DNA of 64,000 bases from Chrysaora quinquecirrha. Lineage: Eukaryota > Cnidaria > Scyphozoa > Semaeostomeae > Pelagiidae. A program made the position numbers and the translations under genes. The stretch covers positions 2,936,387 through 3,000,386 of the forward strand of contig JACTAT010000036.1 in assembly GCA_014526335.1 (NCBI GenBank), read 5' to 3'. The notes below the pieces were generated by a model, which had not been told where the DNA came from, searched no databases, and saw only the letters and a list, made by a program, of their open reading frames with translations. Shown piece after piece: positions 39,651-53,700 of the stretch. How positions within the stretch are numbered: the stretch's first letter is position 1; the number at the start of each line of letters is the position of its first letter.

Positions 39651-41560
39651 ATAGACCCCTTTCACAATTAATTATAACAGCGAGGCCGCGAATCTGAAAC
39701 GAGGCTAACGTTGTTCCAGAAAACCTTAGCATGAACGCGTGAATGGTGGAAAGGTCTGTGCGGCTATGATTACAAGTAATTATACATTTCACTCGTAAAT
39801 ATGGTACAGTTCAGCTCTTTTCTTGTCAAGAACAGGTATTTAGAATGTCTTAGAGCCATAGATATAAAAAGGTTAGTGAAAATTCTGTTGCTGTACATGA
39901 TATTTCGTGGTGTAGGCTAGGCCGATCTCAAGCCTGCCCATTGACTGGTCTTTACACCGCGCATGGGGTTTACCTGCGCAAAATTTTGTCGAATAAAGCT
40001 GAGAAAAGAGAGTTTAATTGAAAACGATCAATTTTTCTAATAGGAAGATGTTATTTGGCGCATACGCACTTCTAGGGTGGGTTATGACGTGTCATTAGAG
40101 GGATGTTTTGACTAATATGGTGCACATGCACTAGTGGGAGGGGCTATTATGTGTAATTTGAGGGGTGTTTTGCCTTATATGGTGCACATGCACTAGTGGG
40201 AGGGGCTATTATGTGTAATTGGAGGGGTGTTTTTGCCTTATTTGGTGCATATGCAATAGTGGGAAGGGCTATTATGTGTAATTGGAGGGTGTTTTGCCTT
40301 ATTTGGTGCATATGCAATAGTGGGAAGGGCTATTATGTGTGATTGGAGGGTGTTTTGCCTTATATGGTGCATATGCAATAGTGGGAAGGGCTATTATGTG
40401 TGATTGGAGGGTGTTTTGCCTTATATGGTGCATATTCAATAGTGGGAAGGGCTATTATGTGTGATTGGAGGGCTATTATGTGTGTGGAGTTTCTCCTTAT
40501 ATGCTGCACCATAGTACAGTACTGCAGTGCATAGTAACCAGCACACAGAGCAGCCTGTCCTAGAAGTGCATATGCATCATTTTAGGCAAAAAATTACCCA
40601 TCCAATGAGCTAAAATAGCCCCTCCCACTAATGCATATGCACCATATAAGGCAAAGACATTCCTCCAATCACACAAAATGACCCACCCCAGAAAAGGGTA
40701 TGCACAATATAAGGCAAGAGCACCCTTCCAATCACACATAACAACCCATCCTAGAAGTGTGTATGCACCATATAAGGCAAAAACACCCCTCCAATTACAC
40801 ATAATAGCCCCTCTAACTAGTGCATGTGCACCATATAAGGCAAAACACCCCTCCAATTACACATAATAGCCCCTCCCACTATTGCATATGCATCAAATAA
40901 TGCAAAAACACCCCTCCAATTACACATAATAGCCCTTCCCACTATTGCATATGCACCAAATAAGGCATAAAACACCCCTCCAATTACACATAATAGCCCC
41001 TCTAACTAGTGCATGTGCACCATATAAGGCAAAAACACCCCTCAAATTACACATAATAGCCCCTCCCACTAGTGCATGTGCACCATATTAGTCAAAACAT
41101 CCCTCTAATGACACGTCATAACCCACCCTAGAAGTGCGTATGCGCCAAATAACATCTTCCTATTAGAAAAATTGATCGTTTTCAATTAAACTCTCTTTTC
41201 TCAGCTTTATTCGACAAAATTTTGCGCAGGTAAACCCCATGCGAGGTGTAAGACCAGTCAATGGGCAGGCTTGAGTCTTGAGAGCGGCCTAGCCTACACA
41301 CCATGAAATACCATGTACAGCAACAGAATTTTCACTAACCTTTTTATATCTTTGGCTCTAAGACATTCTAAATACCTGTTCTTGACAAGAAAAGAGCTGA
41401 ACTGTACCAAATTCACGAGTGAAATGTATAATTACTTGTAATCATAGCCGCACAGACCTTTCCACCATTCACGCGTTCATGCTAAGGTTTTCTGGAACAA
41501 CGTTAGCCTCGTTTCAGATTCGCAGCCTCGCTGTTATAATTAATTGTGAAAGGGGTCTAT
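39651..41560. mobile_element. 1.9 kb foldback element inserted in a LINE, TA target duplication
   Basis: ATAGACCCCTTTCACAATTA at the left faces its complement at 41541-41560, with TA on both sides (39649-39650, 41561-41562). Arms of about 850-950 bases are near-perfect complements. Each outer arm (about 400 bases) is unique, and each inner arm is a tandem array of about 60-72-base units containing TATTATGTGTAATTGGAGG and TTATATGGTGCATATGCA. The loop is about 40490-40560. Repeat-coded peptides such as that at 40560-40856 are artefacts. No transposase is present. Confidence 0.85.
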
Positions 41561-41740
41561 TAAGAGCTCGTGTGACTAAAGCATCAGGTTCAGAGTCATT
41601 CAAAATATGCTTGATAAAACTATTTACTCTACAATTGGCCTGTATATTTAACATGAAACATGAATTCATTCAAAGCCGCCTGCACAGGGCAGTGGCAGTC
41701 TCACCAGAAAGACCAAAATAAATCAGGGAAGATCTCCTGT
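41561..41740 (-). pseudogene. LINE fragment, upstream side of the foldback insertion
   Basis: On the minus strand, text reading NSFIKHILNDSEPDALVTRAL runs up to the foldback edge and fits the stretch that precedes YYENSISNRN on the other side. Frame changes are needed, so the copy is decayed. The 5' limit near 41740 is approximate. Confidence 0.45.
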
Positions 41741-41775
41741 TTCTATTTATCTTTCTCCTTGATTAAATTTATGGA

Positions 41776-44700
41776 ATGAGCAGTGAAAGTACAGACAAAC
41801 CAACTGCAATGGCTGCTGATTCCAAGCTGGAAGATCAGCGATACACACAGCGAAGGTGAGTTGATATCATGCTGCAAAAGCCGTGTAGGCCCATCTATGG
41901 GAACCAACCGCACAGTTCAATATCATTGTCGTTGTTAGGCCTGTGAAGTTTATTCAAAAGCAGGTTTTGCACGAAGATAATTTGCTTCTTCTCTTTCCAA
42001 CACTAAAAGGCAGATAAACAACTTAAACAGCCTGTGTGACTCGAGTTGGCCTTTAAGTTGCCCTGCATTAATGAAATGTAAAATTTAGGCCGTCTGTCAG
42101 CTGTTCAAAACTTGGTACTATCAATCTACAATCTTCAGTGGATTAGATAATGGCCATACAATAAAATGCCCGAAACTTTAATATGTTTCCTATGATATCT
42201 ATGTTAATTAAGACCCAGTATAAATCTTTTAACGATTTGTGATAAAATTTTGAATATCAACACTTGAAAAGCAAAAAATCAAAATGAAGGTATATTTTGA
42301 AAGGGTGATTTTTCAATTGGAAATACCTGAAATCCACAATTACATTTTAATGGTTGCAATTAAAATTTTAATCTCTGGAAGACAATGATTTGCCATGTTG
42401 TTTCAAATAAGAAAACTTTCAATGCTCAAAAAGTAATGCAGATATTTTTATAAGAAACCACGAAAATGTTCCAGTGAGTTGAAAGTTAAAACTCCAAGAT
42501 TCTGAGGGTACCGAAAGTTTCTTATAAAAGTTTCTTAATATCTAAATCAAATTGGTGTCCACGTAATCTGTCTGAATGATGCTTCAAACTCATCCATGAA
42601 TCATAGACTGGAGTATAGGCTTATACGGTAGTTTCTAAATTTTTAAGTGATCAAAGATTCTAAGGGTCAGAGTGTGTTATACAGAGTTTCATGTGAGGAA
42701 AAACACATTCTTTTTTAAAAGAACAATTTTATAAGAACAGAAGCCTTGATTTTGGCCAGAAGCTAGGAAAAAATTAAGAGCTAACTGAGTTTTGCTGAAG
42801 AATAAGCTGAAAGAAAAATGGTTTGAATGACCATCAAATAAAACGGAAGCAAAAAAACAAGAAGTAAGAAAGCAAGATTTTACTACTACTCTAAGCTAAC
42901 CAAGTGGCTTCTATTACTTTTACTAAAAGAAATTGGACAACCTACAGAAATGCGGGGGGGTACTTCAATATGTAGACATACTTGACAAGCCGCTCATATG
43001 GATGGGTTTTTTGGACTGAAATTCTCTACACACGGGTCTGATATTCTGCTAGATTCTGGTTGATGGGTTGGTATTTTAGGATTTTCTTACTAATAGGTCC
43101 CATTATGATTTACCGCAAAGTTGCTGACAACCTTTCTACTTTGTTTTTTGTTTTTTGAAACAATGAATTACAGCAACAACAGAGCTTGGTCACATTGATT
43201 GCAAAAATCGCCGTCAGATTCGATTTTGCGAGACTTTTCGTGAATTATAGCACTGTAATAGGGTTTTGAAATCATCCAAATTCATACACAAGGGCTTGAA
43301 ATTTCCCGATTTTCATGCAAATGGGTTAGAAATCCTTGAGAATCCTATCATACAAACGGGTCCTTTTGTCAAAGTCCAGATTCACGTCTAATCATGGACA
43401 CATTGAAGTACCCCGGGCAGAAATGAAGATTCAAGAACAGATTACATATAGAACATTTCAGGTTGAAAATTGGCAAAAGCTTCAGAACAGCAGGCCTCAG
43501 TTGAAACTTAATGGTTCTTATAGACATTGAAACTTACTGGCCTTATTAGATCTTAATTCTTAACTAAAAGAGTGCTTGCATATCACAGTATAGAATGGGT
43601 CTGGAATTACCAGTTTTATCTGTGGTCATTTAAAAGACTGTACTGAATAAGCTGGCTAAGATTTTCTTTGTTTGGTTGAAATAATACTGAAAAAGAAATT
43701 ATTCAACTCAGTTGACTTGTTTAATTATGCATGTATCCATCAGCTCAGATTCAATTCATGACCATACAAGCTTTGAAAAAGACTTGCAAAAGAAAATTCA
43801 CAATATTTTGAAAGTCAGATCTTAAATATGCCCACCTGTACCTTAAGATGATGATTGACATCTTTCCAGACAATAGAAGATGAAGGAGTTTGCCATAGAA
43901 ATATATGTGCTACCAGTTTTAAGTTCTTATTGTTTGCCATGTTCAAAGAAATGGAAAACAAAGTTTGTCTGATGATGGTTTTAGATGCTTTTGTTTTGAG
44001 CAAATAAGTCAGACAACCTTTTACTAGTACAAAAGAGTTGCTTCAAAAGGAATCAGGTGCTTCCATCACTGAATACATACATCAGTCTAAAAAAGTTGTG
44101 ACAAAAACAAATACTGCCCTGTTCCTTAGCAAACACTGTGTAACATTTTATCAACTTGATTCTCATAGCCTCTTTGCCCAGGGATCCTCCCAAAAATTTA
44201 TTTTTTATTTTGACTGACCACTGAGATATTCCACTATTTGCCCAGCCAAATTATCTAATAACAATTATTAAAGAAAGAGACTTTGAGAAGAAACTGTCTA
44301 TACTATTTCGCGTTTTGACAATTTTGCAAATTTTTCTTCCCAGAAAAGTTTCCCAAACACAATTTGGGAAAGTTTATTTCCCAAAAAATATCTGTTTAAA
44401 GTTGTCATAAGAAAATCTCATGTCTTAGTATTCATTGATGATCCTGAAATGTGAAATATCATTATTGAAAACGTGATAATTAAATTAGTCAAAATTATTT
44501 GAGTTTTTTGCCATGAATTATCTCAGTTTTGCTCCGGTGTGAAATCTAATTGCAGCCAGACTGGCAATTTATCCTCATTTTACACTTTTCAGAGGTTGAA
44601 AAATTTCAGTTTTTCAAGTCTCAAAAGTTTCCCTCAGCAGTTTCCTCCCTTAGTACAATTTTTGTTTAAAAAAATATCCAGGAGTTCACCAAAAAGTTGT

Positions 44701-47700
44701 GTACTTCATGTCCTTAGCAGTTTTTTTTATGTTATCAACTCTTCTCTTTTTCCTTTGTAGAGCTAAAAAGAAAGGAAAGGGAAAGTTTTTCAAAAGTAGC
44801 AGTCTTGACAGTGATGGTTTCTTAAAGCCAAGACAAAGCTTTCTGTCTGAAGAGAAGTAAGTTTATTGAATATGCAATGAGAATAAGTTCTTTGTGTAAT
44901 TTCAACTATTAGGGATGAGGGTGGGGGGCAGCTGAGACACTGCTTTGATGCCTGCACTATCTCAAGACCCTCTTTTAAAACTAGGGTCCATTTTTTATAA
45001 AGAACACCTTTATAAGCAGCTCAAGGCTGAAAATAACCGAAAATTAAGGATATTAATGAATTGCCAAAGCTACTATTGAAAACTAAGAATAACCTTTTTA
45101 AGGGAAAATACGTTTTTTACAACCAAATAACTGAATATCAACATATTTCCCATCCTACATACTTCCATAAAAGATTCCATTTCCATTTAAAGTTAGAAAA
45201 CGAATCAAGTTTAAATGAATTTGCGGTAACAATTTATATTCAAGCATATTTCACGACAAGGCAAGGGCAAAGTATAAAGGAATTCTTAGCTTCGTTTTGC
45301 TGAAAATTAAGGAACTCCAGCCTCAACTAAGACAACGGTTCCATATAAGAAATATGTATTTTCTGGAATGAATTGTCGTCAAAACACAAAAGTTTCTATT
45401 AGGTTAGACTTTTATGCATTACACGTGGGTTACTTATAAAGATAATAAAGAGTTTTTGATGAAAAACTGCGTGTACTTTCATAGACTTTCACATTGGGTT
45501 GGAGCAGGTTGTGCCTACGTCAATCAACAGCAGCTGGCTTGAGTACATATAATCATCTATGCATGGAGTCTGCATTGTGCATGACTTATTACTATACATC
45601 CTTCGTTGTTTTGCACTGACAGTTGTCAGGAACGCAGAAACGTTTTTCTCGTTTTAACTATCTGGACTTTTTCCGCGCGCATTTTCCACCACAGGAACAC
45701 GGCGAGCGTTATTTTAATCAAATTCGCCGCTCCCGGTTCAGACAATTCACAAAAATAGGAAAAGATCCGCATTTGTTGAAGTTTTCTGAAGAACTATACC
45801 CCTCCACAAACAGAGTTTCCTGAAAACTGTGCTCAGAGTAAATGTTTACAAAACGGGATAAGAATATCCATTTTTGTGAGAATGTTCACAGTAGTCCGAC
45901 CCCGAGTCCGGCAAAAATATATACATTTTTGAATACGTTTTCGCTGGTCACCATAGGCTGCTACGAAAACGGCGTAGTGTAAATACACAAACGGATCTTT
46001 TTCTCCGTTTTTCAGTAACTCAAGCAGCTTTCTTTCCAATTTAAATTTCCCTGATCAACGAGAACAGATAAAAGAAAACATGTAGCTACACAGAACAGTC
46101 TACGCGTTTTTTTTATAAGAACAGCCTTTTTATAAGTAACACCAGGCTCAAAATTGGGGCAAAATTTTGTGCTATTTCTAAAATCATTTGAGATAAATAC
46201 AGTTGACATCCGCTATCTCGAACTCTCAAGGGAAACTGGAATTTGTTCGAGATAGCGAATGTTCGAAATAACGGATGCCCCATATAAATATAAAAAATTA
46301 TAGTTTTTAAATCAGAAAAGGAACCCCTATTAACATGCAGGGTTACTGATCCCAAATTTTATCAAACAGGTCTGGTATTTTTTACATAGGAGTCAAAGCT
46401 CATCTGATTTCATCCCTACTATTGGTGAAATTGAGATAATAGCGATGCAGCACATCTCGAAAGAGAACAGCTTCATCTATTGTATACATGGGCAGCATAT
46501 TACTTAGCTGCTGCCATTCCCGCTCCGCTAGGCGAACTTGTACATATTTTCAGCCTGTCTCTTTATCAAGTTCAGCAGAAAATTTGGCAAAGTTCGAGAT
46601 AAAGAGCAGGTTTTCGTCCATGGGAAATCGAAAATGGTTCGAGACAGCGAATGTTCGAGATAACAGGGTTCGAGATAGCGGATGATTTTTCTATACAAAC
46701 CCTTATACCAAAACGAGGGAAAATGGAAAATCGTTCGAAATAGCGAATGTTCGAGATAGCGGGCAGTCGAGATAGCGGATGTCAACTGTACAAGCAAAGT
46801 TCACCACAGCGTTAGCTAAGTCCCTTGCCAGGAAACGTACTTTAACATGCCTTTGACGTACGAGGTGATGAAATGGTGAAATATCGCTCGAAACAGGCCG
46901 GCTGAAAATCGACGTGCAATGTAGATGCTGTAGGCGCAATCTTTGACCCCAAAGTTCTTAAGATAAAAATTGTTCCACTTTGATTATTTAATGAAGAGGC
47001 TTTGGAATTTCACAGGATGTAGGTTTTAGCTACAATCCTTCACAAAATATATTGAGACTACCAGAAAATACGCATCATTATGCATCATTCCACTCTTATA
47101 CCCTAACTGGTATAATTTTCACCCCCTCCCTCCCCCAAAAGCAATGTTGTAGGACGAAAAAGCCCTTAGGAGCAAATAGGCACTAAAATTCATCACAAAC
47201 AACATTGACTATGGGGGAAGGGGATGTGGTCTCAGAATTTTTGTTAACGATTGTAGTTTTGACCATCTTGTTTTGGGTTTTTCATTTTTGTGTGTAAAGG
47301 ACTTGCCAGGGTACCCGTCGAAGTTGAGTGGAATTTACAAACATTCTCTTCAATTAAAAGAAATCCAGTATTTCTAGATCTGCAAGTTCTGCAACATAGA
47401 ATTTGAGCTCGTTCGCCTGAAAGGCTATATAGCAGACGTGAGACGTTCAGACAAATACGACATGGAACTGTTTCTAAAGCGTTGATTAGAAAAGCTTCAT
47501 GCTTGGCAAGTTCTCAAACTCGCAACGAACCTTGTAATAATAAAAGGACCAGTAATTTGGAGCATCATCCTTTGCTAGCAATTTTACCGGGCTCTGTTAT
47601 TGTTGCTAAAGACGGGTCTGCAGAGTGAAGGCAGTGTGCAGAAGGTACAAGCATTTTCGTAAACTTTGCGAAAGCAAAGCGCAAAGATAAAATGTTTTCA

Positions 47701-50700
47701 GTCGCTTTACGGTAAACCATAATAGGATCCAGTGGTAAGAAAATCTTAAAAATATTAACCAATTTATTACAGTCAAGCAAAATATCAGATCCATTATTAT
47801 CAGATCCATGTGTGGAGAATTTCAGTTGAAAAACCCACCCATGTGAGGAACTTCCAGTATGACTACTTATTGCAGTACCAACCCCTTTTGGGGCCCTAGA
47901 TTTGAAAACGCTCGATACCGCTGGTCTGTACTCAGGATTAACATGATGGCCCTGGCCCCCGAACAATGTGACGCAAAGCTGAATTTGACATGGAAATGTA
48001 TTCTCATCACAACGGTTAGCATTTGCTCTAAAATCTTCACAAGATTTGAAAAGATAACGCGACTTTGCGTTACAATAGAAATTGCTACAAATTTCAGTTC
48101 AGAAAAGCTCTCTGTTTTTCAAGCATTAAGTGTTTGCAGAAATTTCTTTATATAATTAATAATGCAGTTTAACTGTGCAAACACAACTAAATAAATTATT
48201 TAGGACCCATTTGAACTTGTTCTTGTCATAAAACCAAATATGACGTCAGAGCTACTGTCCGATTATTATAGGAGAGCGGGTGATCCCATTCGTTCTAATG
48301 AAATTTACATTTAAGCGGCAAAATTATCCTTACTCTTCCACAAACAACTGGTCATTTCGCACGAGAGGGCCTTTTAAACCTCGTTGTTGTTGTGTTCTTT
48401 ATGAAATCGAGCACATTGTGTGACGACTTGTTTGCAGTTGTTGAGAGTCCATTTTACATCGCCGCTTGCGGGATGGACAATAGCGCTCGTGTTCTTCACA
48501 TATTCTTATGCTTAAGCATGGTTTAAGATACACTATAAGGTTCACTGATCTAAGAGAAATCAAGATACGCTGAACATGCTGTACTGTACGCGGCGACTGT
48601 CGGATGGTTAAAGCTTCGGAAAGCTCGAAATAGGATTTCAAGCTATAAGCAGGTAGTCACTTTCTCACATATATCTACACGTTTTGAATAAGAATACTTG
48701 GTTTTTGGTATATATATATTTGCAACTACTACTAGGACCGGGCCATGAAGAACCATTTAATAAACAGATTAAAGGAAAATCCTCCACTGTACTGATGATA
48801 ACCCTACACGATACTCCGCATCCTCCACTTTCATGATCATATCACCCCCAACCTCCAGAAACATTTACTGATGATAAGCCTCCACTGTACTGATGCAGCC
48901 CTCCACTGTACTGAAGATATCCCTCCGCGTTACAAATGATAACCCTCCACTTAACTGATGATAACCCTACACGATACTCCGCATCCTTCACTTTCATGAT
49001 GATATCCCTCCACGTTACTGGTGATAACCCTCCACTGTACTGGTGATAACCCTCCACGTTGCATTGGCACCCTCCACTGTACTGATGATAACCCTCCACG
49101 TTGTATTGGCACCCTCCACTGTACTGATGATACCCCTCCACGTTACAAATGATAACCCTCCACTATACTGATGATAACCCTACACGATACTCCGCATCCT
49201 TCACTTTCATGATGATATCCCTCCACGTTACTGGTGATAACCTCCACTGTACTGATGATAACCCTCCACGTTGCATTGGCACCCTCCACTATACTGATGA
49301 TATCCCTCCACGTTGTATTGGCACCCTCCACTATACTGCACATCCTCCACGTTACTGCACATCACGTTGTACGGGGTGATACCGTATCCTGCAAAAAAGA
49401 ACCTTCTGTCTCGCATCCCGCTCGTTAAAATAGGCTGATCTCGTGATCCCTCCAAACCAATTGTGCACCCTCATTCTTTTGGTATTAAATTTCTTTACAA
49501 TTTGTATACACATTTTTTTCATAAGGAACCTACCTCAAGGCCTAGTTCTTAAAATTCCTTATTTTTGGGACTCTTTTGAGGTAATTGTAGTTCCAAAAGT
49601 TCCTTAATAGTTCCTTAATTTTAACTGCACACACAGTGGTCTTAGCAATAAAAGAGAGACATATGCATGCGAGCAAAGCTCGAGACTACTCAAGGAAACA
49701 TTGGATACATGCTTAACATACAATTTATGTGATTTTCGACTGCAAATGAATGGAACCGGCTTTCTAATTCCTGATTATTTGCAGTGATAAAAGTATTCAA
49801 CATTCAGAAGTTCCTTAATGATTTCTCTTTAGTTGTATAAGTTCTTTAAATTTTCGGGCCTTCTACATGTAGGTTCCTTATAAAGTGGTTCTTTATAAAA
49901 AAAAGGGTGTACACCTACACCTTTTTTTAAGAAACTTCACCAGCTCAAATGATAAGAATTTGTAATCTTCAAAATGTTTATTGTACAAATACAAAACACA
50001 ACACGGGATTTCTTGTTTGCGATTGTTTGGGGTTTACTTATTCTTAATACTTCTTTGCTGGACTCTGTATATCCGATTCGAAATTCTTGCTGAAATTCCT
50101 ATCCCGTGTTAGCTGTGACTTAAAGGGCTTAAATAAGGTTGCTTTAGTATTTGATGGGTTGTTGTACTATCGTTGTAATGCTGCTGGTATAACTGCTTCA
50201 TTTCGGTAGCGGATATTTTTCAACGAAATTCTCACAGAATTTTTCAAGGATGGTATAGCAGAAACAACAAAGAACGTAAGCATTTAGAAAATTTGCTTGA
50301 ATCAAAAGAACGTTCTGACGTTCGAACTCTGAGGAGTGTCAGACGAAAAAAGCTTCTAAGTATGCCCGAAAATGTCTGTGCTGTTTATCGCAATTTTGCT
50401 TTCTCTGCAACTTTGCTTTAAAATTTAAATATATTAAGGTTGTAATCGCGGTAAAATACACGAGTTAAAATAAAGAAATATATTCTAGAGAGTGTGGCAG
50501 GTTTGGGTGGCTTCAATCGGTCGCAGGAGGAAGGTTCCGCATTTTTCTAGACTCTGGCAAAAATCTATTTGCGCTGGCTGATGTGATTTGTGCAGATGCT
50601 TCCATACTGCTGTAATTGCTTTGGCATGATTGCTCTCAGCAAGAACATGCAGATAAAGATGCATTATGTAATGTTCCTTGGATCGTTCTTGATTGGTCAA

Positions 50701-53700
50701 ACTGTGAGACTAGTGGAAATTTAGCTTTGATCATAGTCTTCTTGCGACATCAACAGTTCCGAACATTGCCACATGCTCTGCTGAGTCGGCTGGATCTGAA
50801 TATGTATTCGGTTTTAAACGTCAAATCGATTTTTTTTGATGTAAACAGAATTATGACTGCAGGTTGCGCTAAAATCATAATATGCATGGCCGCGAAAAAC
50901 AGACGGTTTCCACTTTCCAATCAATATTTTTTGAGAGTTGTAGAAGGAAAAGTCTGTTCGAAAGCTCCATTTGTTCTTGTTTAATGACTACCTTAGGCTT
51001 GAGAAATCAATTTTAAAAATTAATGAAATTTTAAAAAATTAATCTATTTCATGGAAGGTTCTTTTTTATTCAAGCAAATATTATATTATACACGTATATT
51101 ATATCGTTTTTAAGACATATTCGCAATACCGAATTCCGCAATTTCAGCACTCTGTCTCTAATCATTGAATTCGCTATCTTTAATTCTGCAATATTTTCTG
51201 GCGCAAAAATTTCTTCCCTTTCGGCATGGTAATCTGTGAAACTGTGCCTACTGAACTGAAATAAACTGAACCTAACTAAACTGAAACCCTGGAATTCAAA
51301 TCCTTCTATCGTTTTACAAAATCGTTTTTAGCAAATGGTTCTTTTGAAAAGTTTGATCAGCGTTAAAAAATCTATCGATTGGTGTTTAACTACATATTTT
51401 TGAAAAATTGTCATTTTTATTATGTCATCAATTTTGGGAACCTGGGGCATCTTTGGGTCGGGGTTTCGTTGGATTTTTCAACTTTGGATCATCACCTACC
51501 ACTGTGCCAAGTTTCATGTTGGTACCACAAGTGCACAATTTTGCTAATAATTAGCACTCCCCGAGGGGCATTTCATTTCTCAAAAAAGCGTACGAGATTC
51601 CCATTGAAACAAAAGGATTCTTACAAGATTCCTAAGAAAACTATATGGATTCCAGCTATGGGTGTACGAGATTCCATGGAGTGAATTGCCCTTATTATTG
51701 CCAGAATCTTTTCTGCTTTGTATGACGAACAAATTTCACTGTGTACGAATGTGCAACTGTCAAACAAAATCAAACAACAATCAACTAAATTGTTCTAGGG
51801 GCTCCGCCCTAGACCACCGTGTTTTACTTGTGCTACAGTAAAAAAAATCTGGATTCGCCCCTGGTATTTGTTATGATATTCCTCTATTTCAACTCAGCTT
51901 GTTCTCAACCCTTTTTCTCAACTCAGAAATGGTACTAGTATATCAGCTAGTTGTCAGAATTGTGCATTTTGTGAAGCAAGCATGAAAATTGGCATACCTA
52001 CCCAGTTTGATACGCTGAAGATGATGGGATACAGACCCCAATCGAAAAATGCCCCCAGATGCTATTTTTAGACTGGGGTACTCGGTACCATACCTCTACA
52101 AGGGTTTCTACCATAACAATGTTGGGAATAACGATACTGACATGAAACTTGGTAAGAATGCACAGTTTGATACGCTGAAAAAGATAGGATGCAGACCCCT
52201 CCGGAAAAGTGCCCCCTTATTCTATTTTTAAAACTAGGGTACTCGGTACCATACCTCTACAAGCGTTTCTATTGTAACTATGTTGGGAATTAAGATATTG
52301 CAATAAAACTTGGCAAGTATACACAGTTTGATAAGCTGAAAAAGATAGGATGCAGGCCCCTCTGGAAAATGCCCCCTAATTCTATTTTTAGACTGGGGTA
52401 CTCGGTACCATACCTCTACAAGCGTGTCAATTGTAACTATGTTGGGAATTAAGATATTGCAATGAAACACGGCAAGTATACACAGTTTGATGCGCTGAAA
52501 AAGATAGGATGAAGATCCCTTCGGAAAAGTGCCCCCTCATTCTATTTTTAGACTTTGGATTTTTTTAATGAAATAATAATTAATAATCAAAAGAGAAATA
52601 ATGGTCTAGTACCAGCCCGCACTAAACGCCTTGCAACGCATTTCATCTATACAGTATGGTGTATAAAAACTGATGCAATGTTGTATATCATAATGAATAT
52701 ATATTTAACAATACCAGCCCCCTTCACACCGTACTCAGCATCTAATCTCCCTGAAAGAGAATTTAGAAGGGATAACTGCTATGCTCCGGCACCCCGTGTT
52801 CTCGCGTCAAAGAACACGGTCTGAGGAGATTGGTCGTATATGAGAGTCGGTGTATACTATAGAGGTCATGTATGCTGAAAGTTTTTTAAATTTGCACAGA
52901 GGTCATATACTCAAATGGTTATCAGGTTTAGCTGATTGTACATACAGAATAAATATATGATTTGTATATCCTTGAAATATGGTTTTAGGTCTCATTGTGT
53001 TCGCCATGTATATGTGTACAAATTGCCTCTCTGTACTGTGCAAATTTATAAATTTTCAGCATACAGGCGCTCTATCATATACATTGTCTCTTATATATTC
53101 TTGAATGCGAGAACATGGGTGCGCCCTTAGATGAACGGAGCACACGAGCCGTAGCCCCAGATGCTCTTTAGTTAAGGTAAGATAAGCTGATGAGTATAGT
53201 AAAATGCATTGTAAATATGATAAACAACTCTCCATCAGTTTTATACAACTTACTGTATACTTGAAAGTGCGTTACGCCGCGTTTAGCGAGGGGTTTGTAC
53301 TAGACCACTATTTCTTATTTAATTTATTATTAACATTTCATACAAACATGTTTTAAGTTTATGATAAGTTTGTAAATAATCAATAGTTATTGATATGGTG
53401 CTGAAGAAGGCTCGACATAGCGGAAACAAAAAACGTCAGACGGGAGGAGAGCCTTTGGCTGTATGACTTGGAGAGTTACTCGGCGATTTCATCGAGCTCT
53501 ATAGCTCAGCGGAAACATCGTTGGCTCTCTGGTCATGCAGCCCGGGTTCGGATCCCACTTATTGTGGTATCCACTTGTGGAAACATCTAATTAATAGTTA
53601 TTGAAATAGAGATGCTTGAAAGTAGGTACGCCAGTCTGACGCAGCATTGAAGCATATAGATACGAGGAATGTTCCTACTGTAATATCTTAACGTAGTATA

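Larger units (their letters stand above)
34309..41775. other. Spacer after WDR13 with retroelement and foldback remains
   Basis: No host exon was recognised. A canonical AATAAA lies at 34754-34759, beyond an inverted-repeat element (34483-34678) that would fall inside the WDR13 3' UTR if that signal is used. The spacer then holds a B-box-like GGTTCGAATCTC at 35548, the long (CTAA)n tract, a Penelope-like fragment and a split LINE. Confidence 0.6.

Noticed and set aside
40560..40866. Repetitive peptide frames on both strands
   Set aside because: They are translations of tandem units in the foldback arms.
47565..47966. 133-codon open frame on the minus strand
   Set aside because: No recognisable motif and no matching exon-like neighbours. 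It could be a relic of an unknown element but cannot be supported.
48785..49375. CRISPR-like array
   Set aside because: Units are contiguous, variable and have no unique spacers; the genome is eukaryotic. It is a minisatellite.
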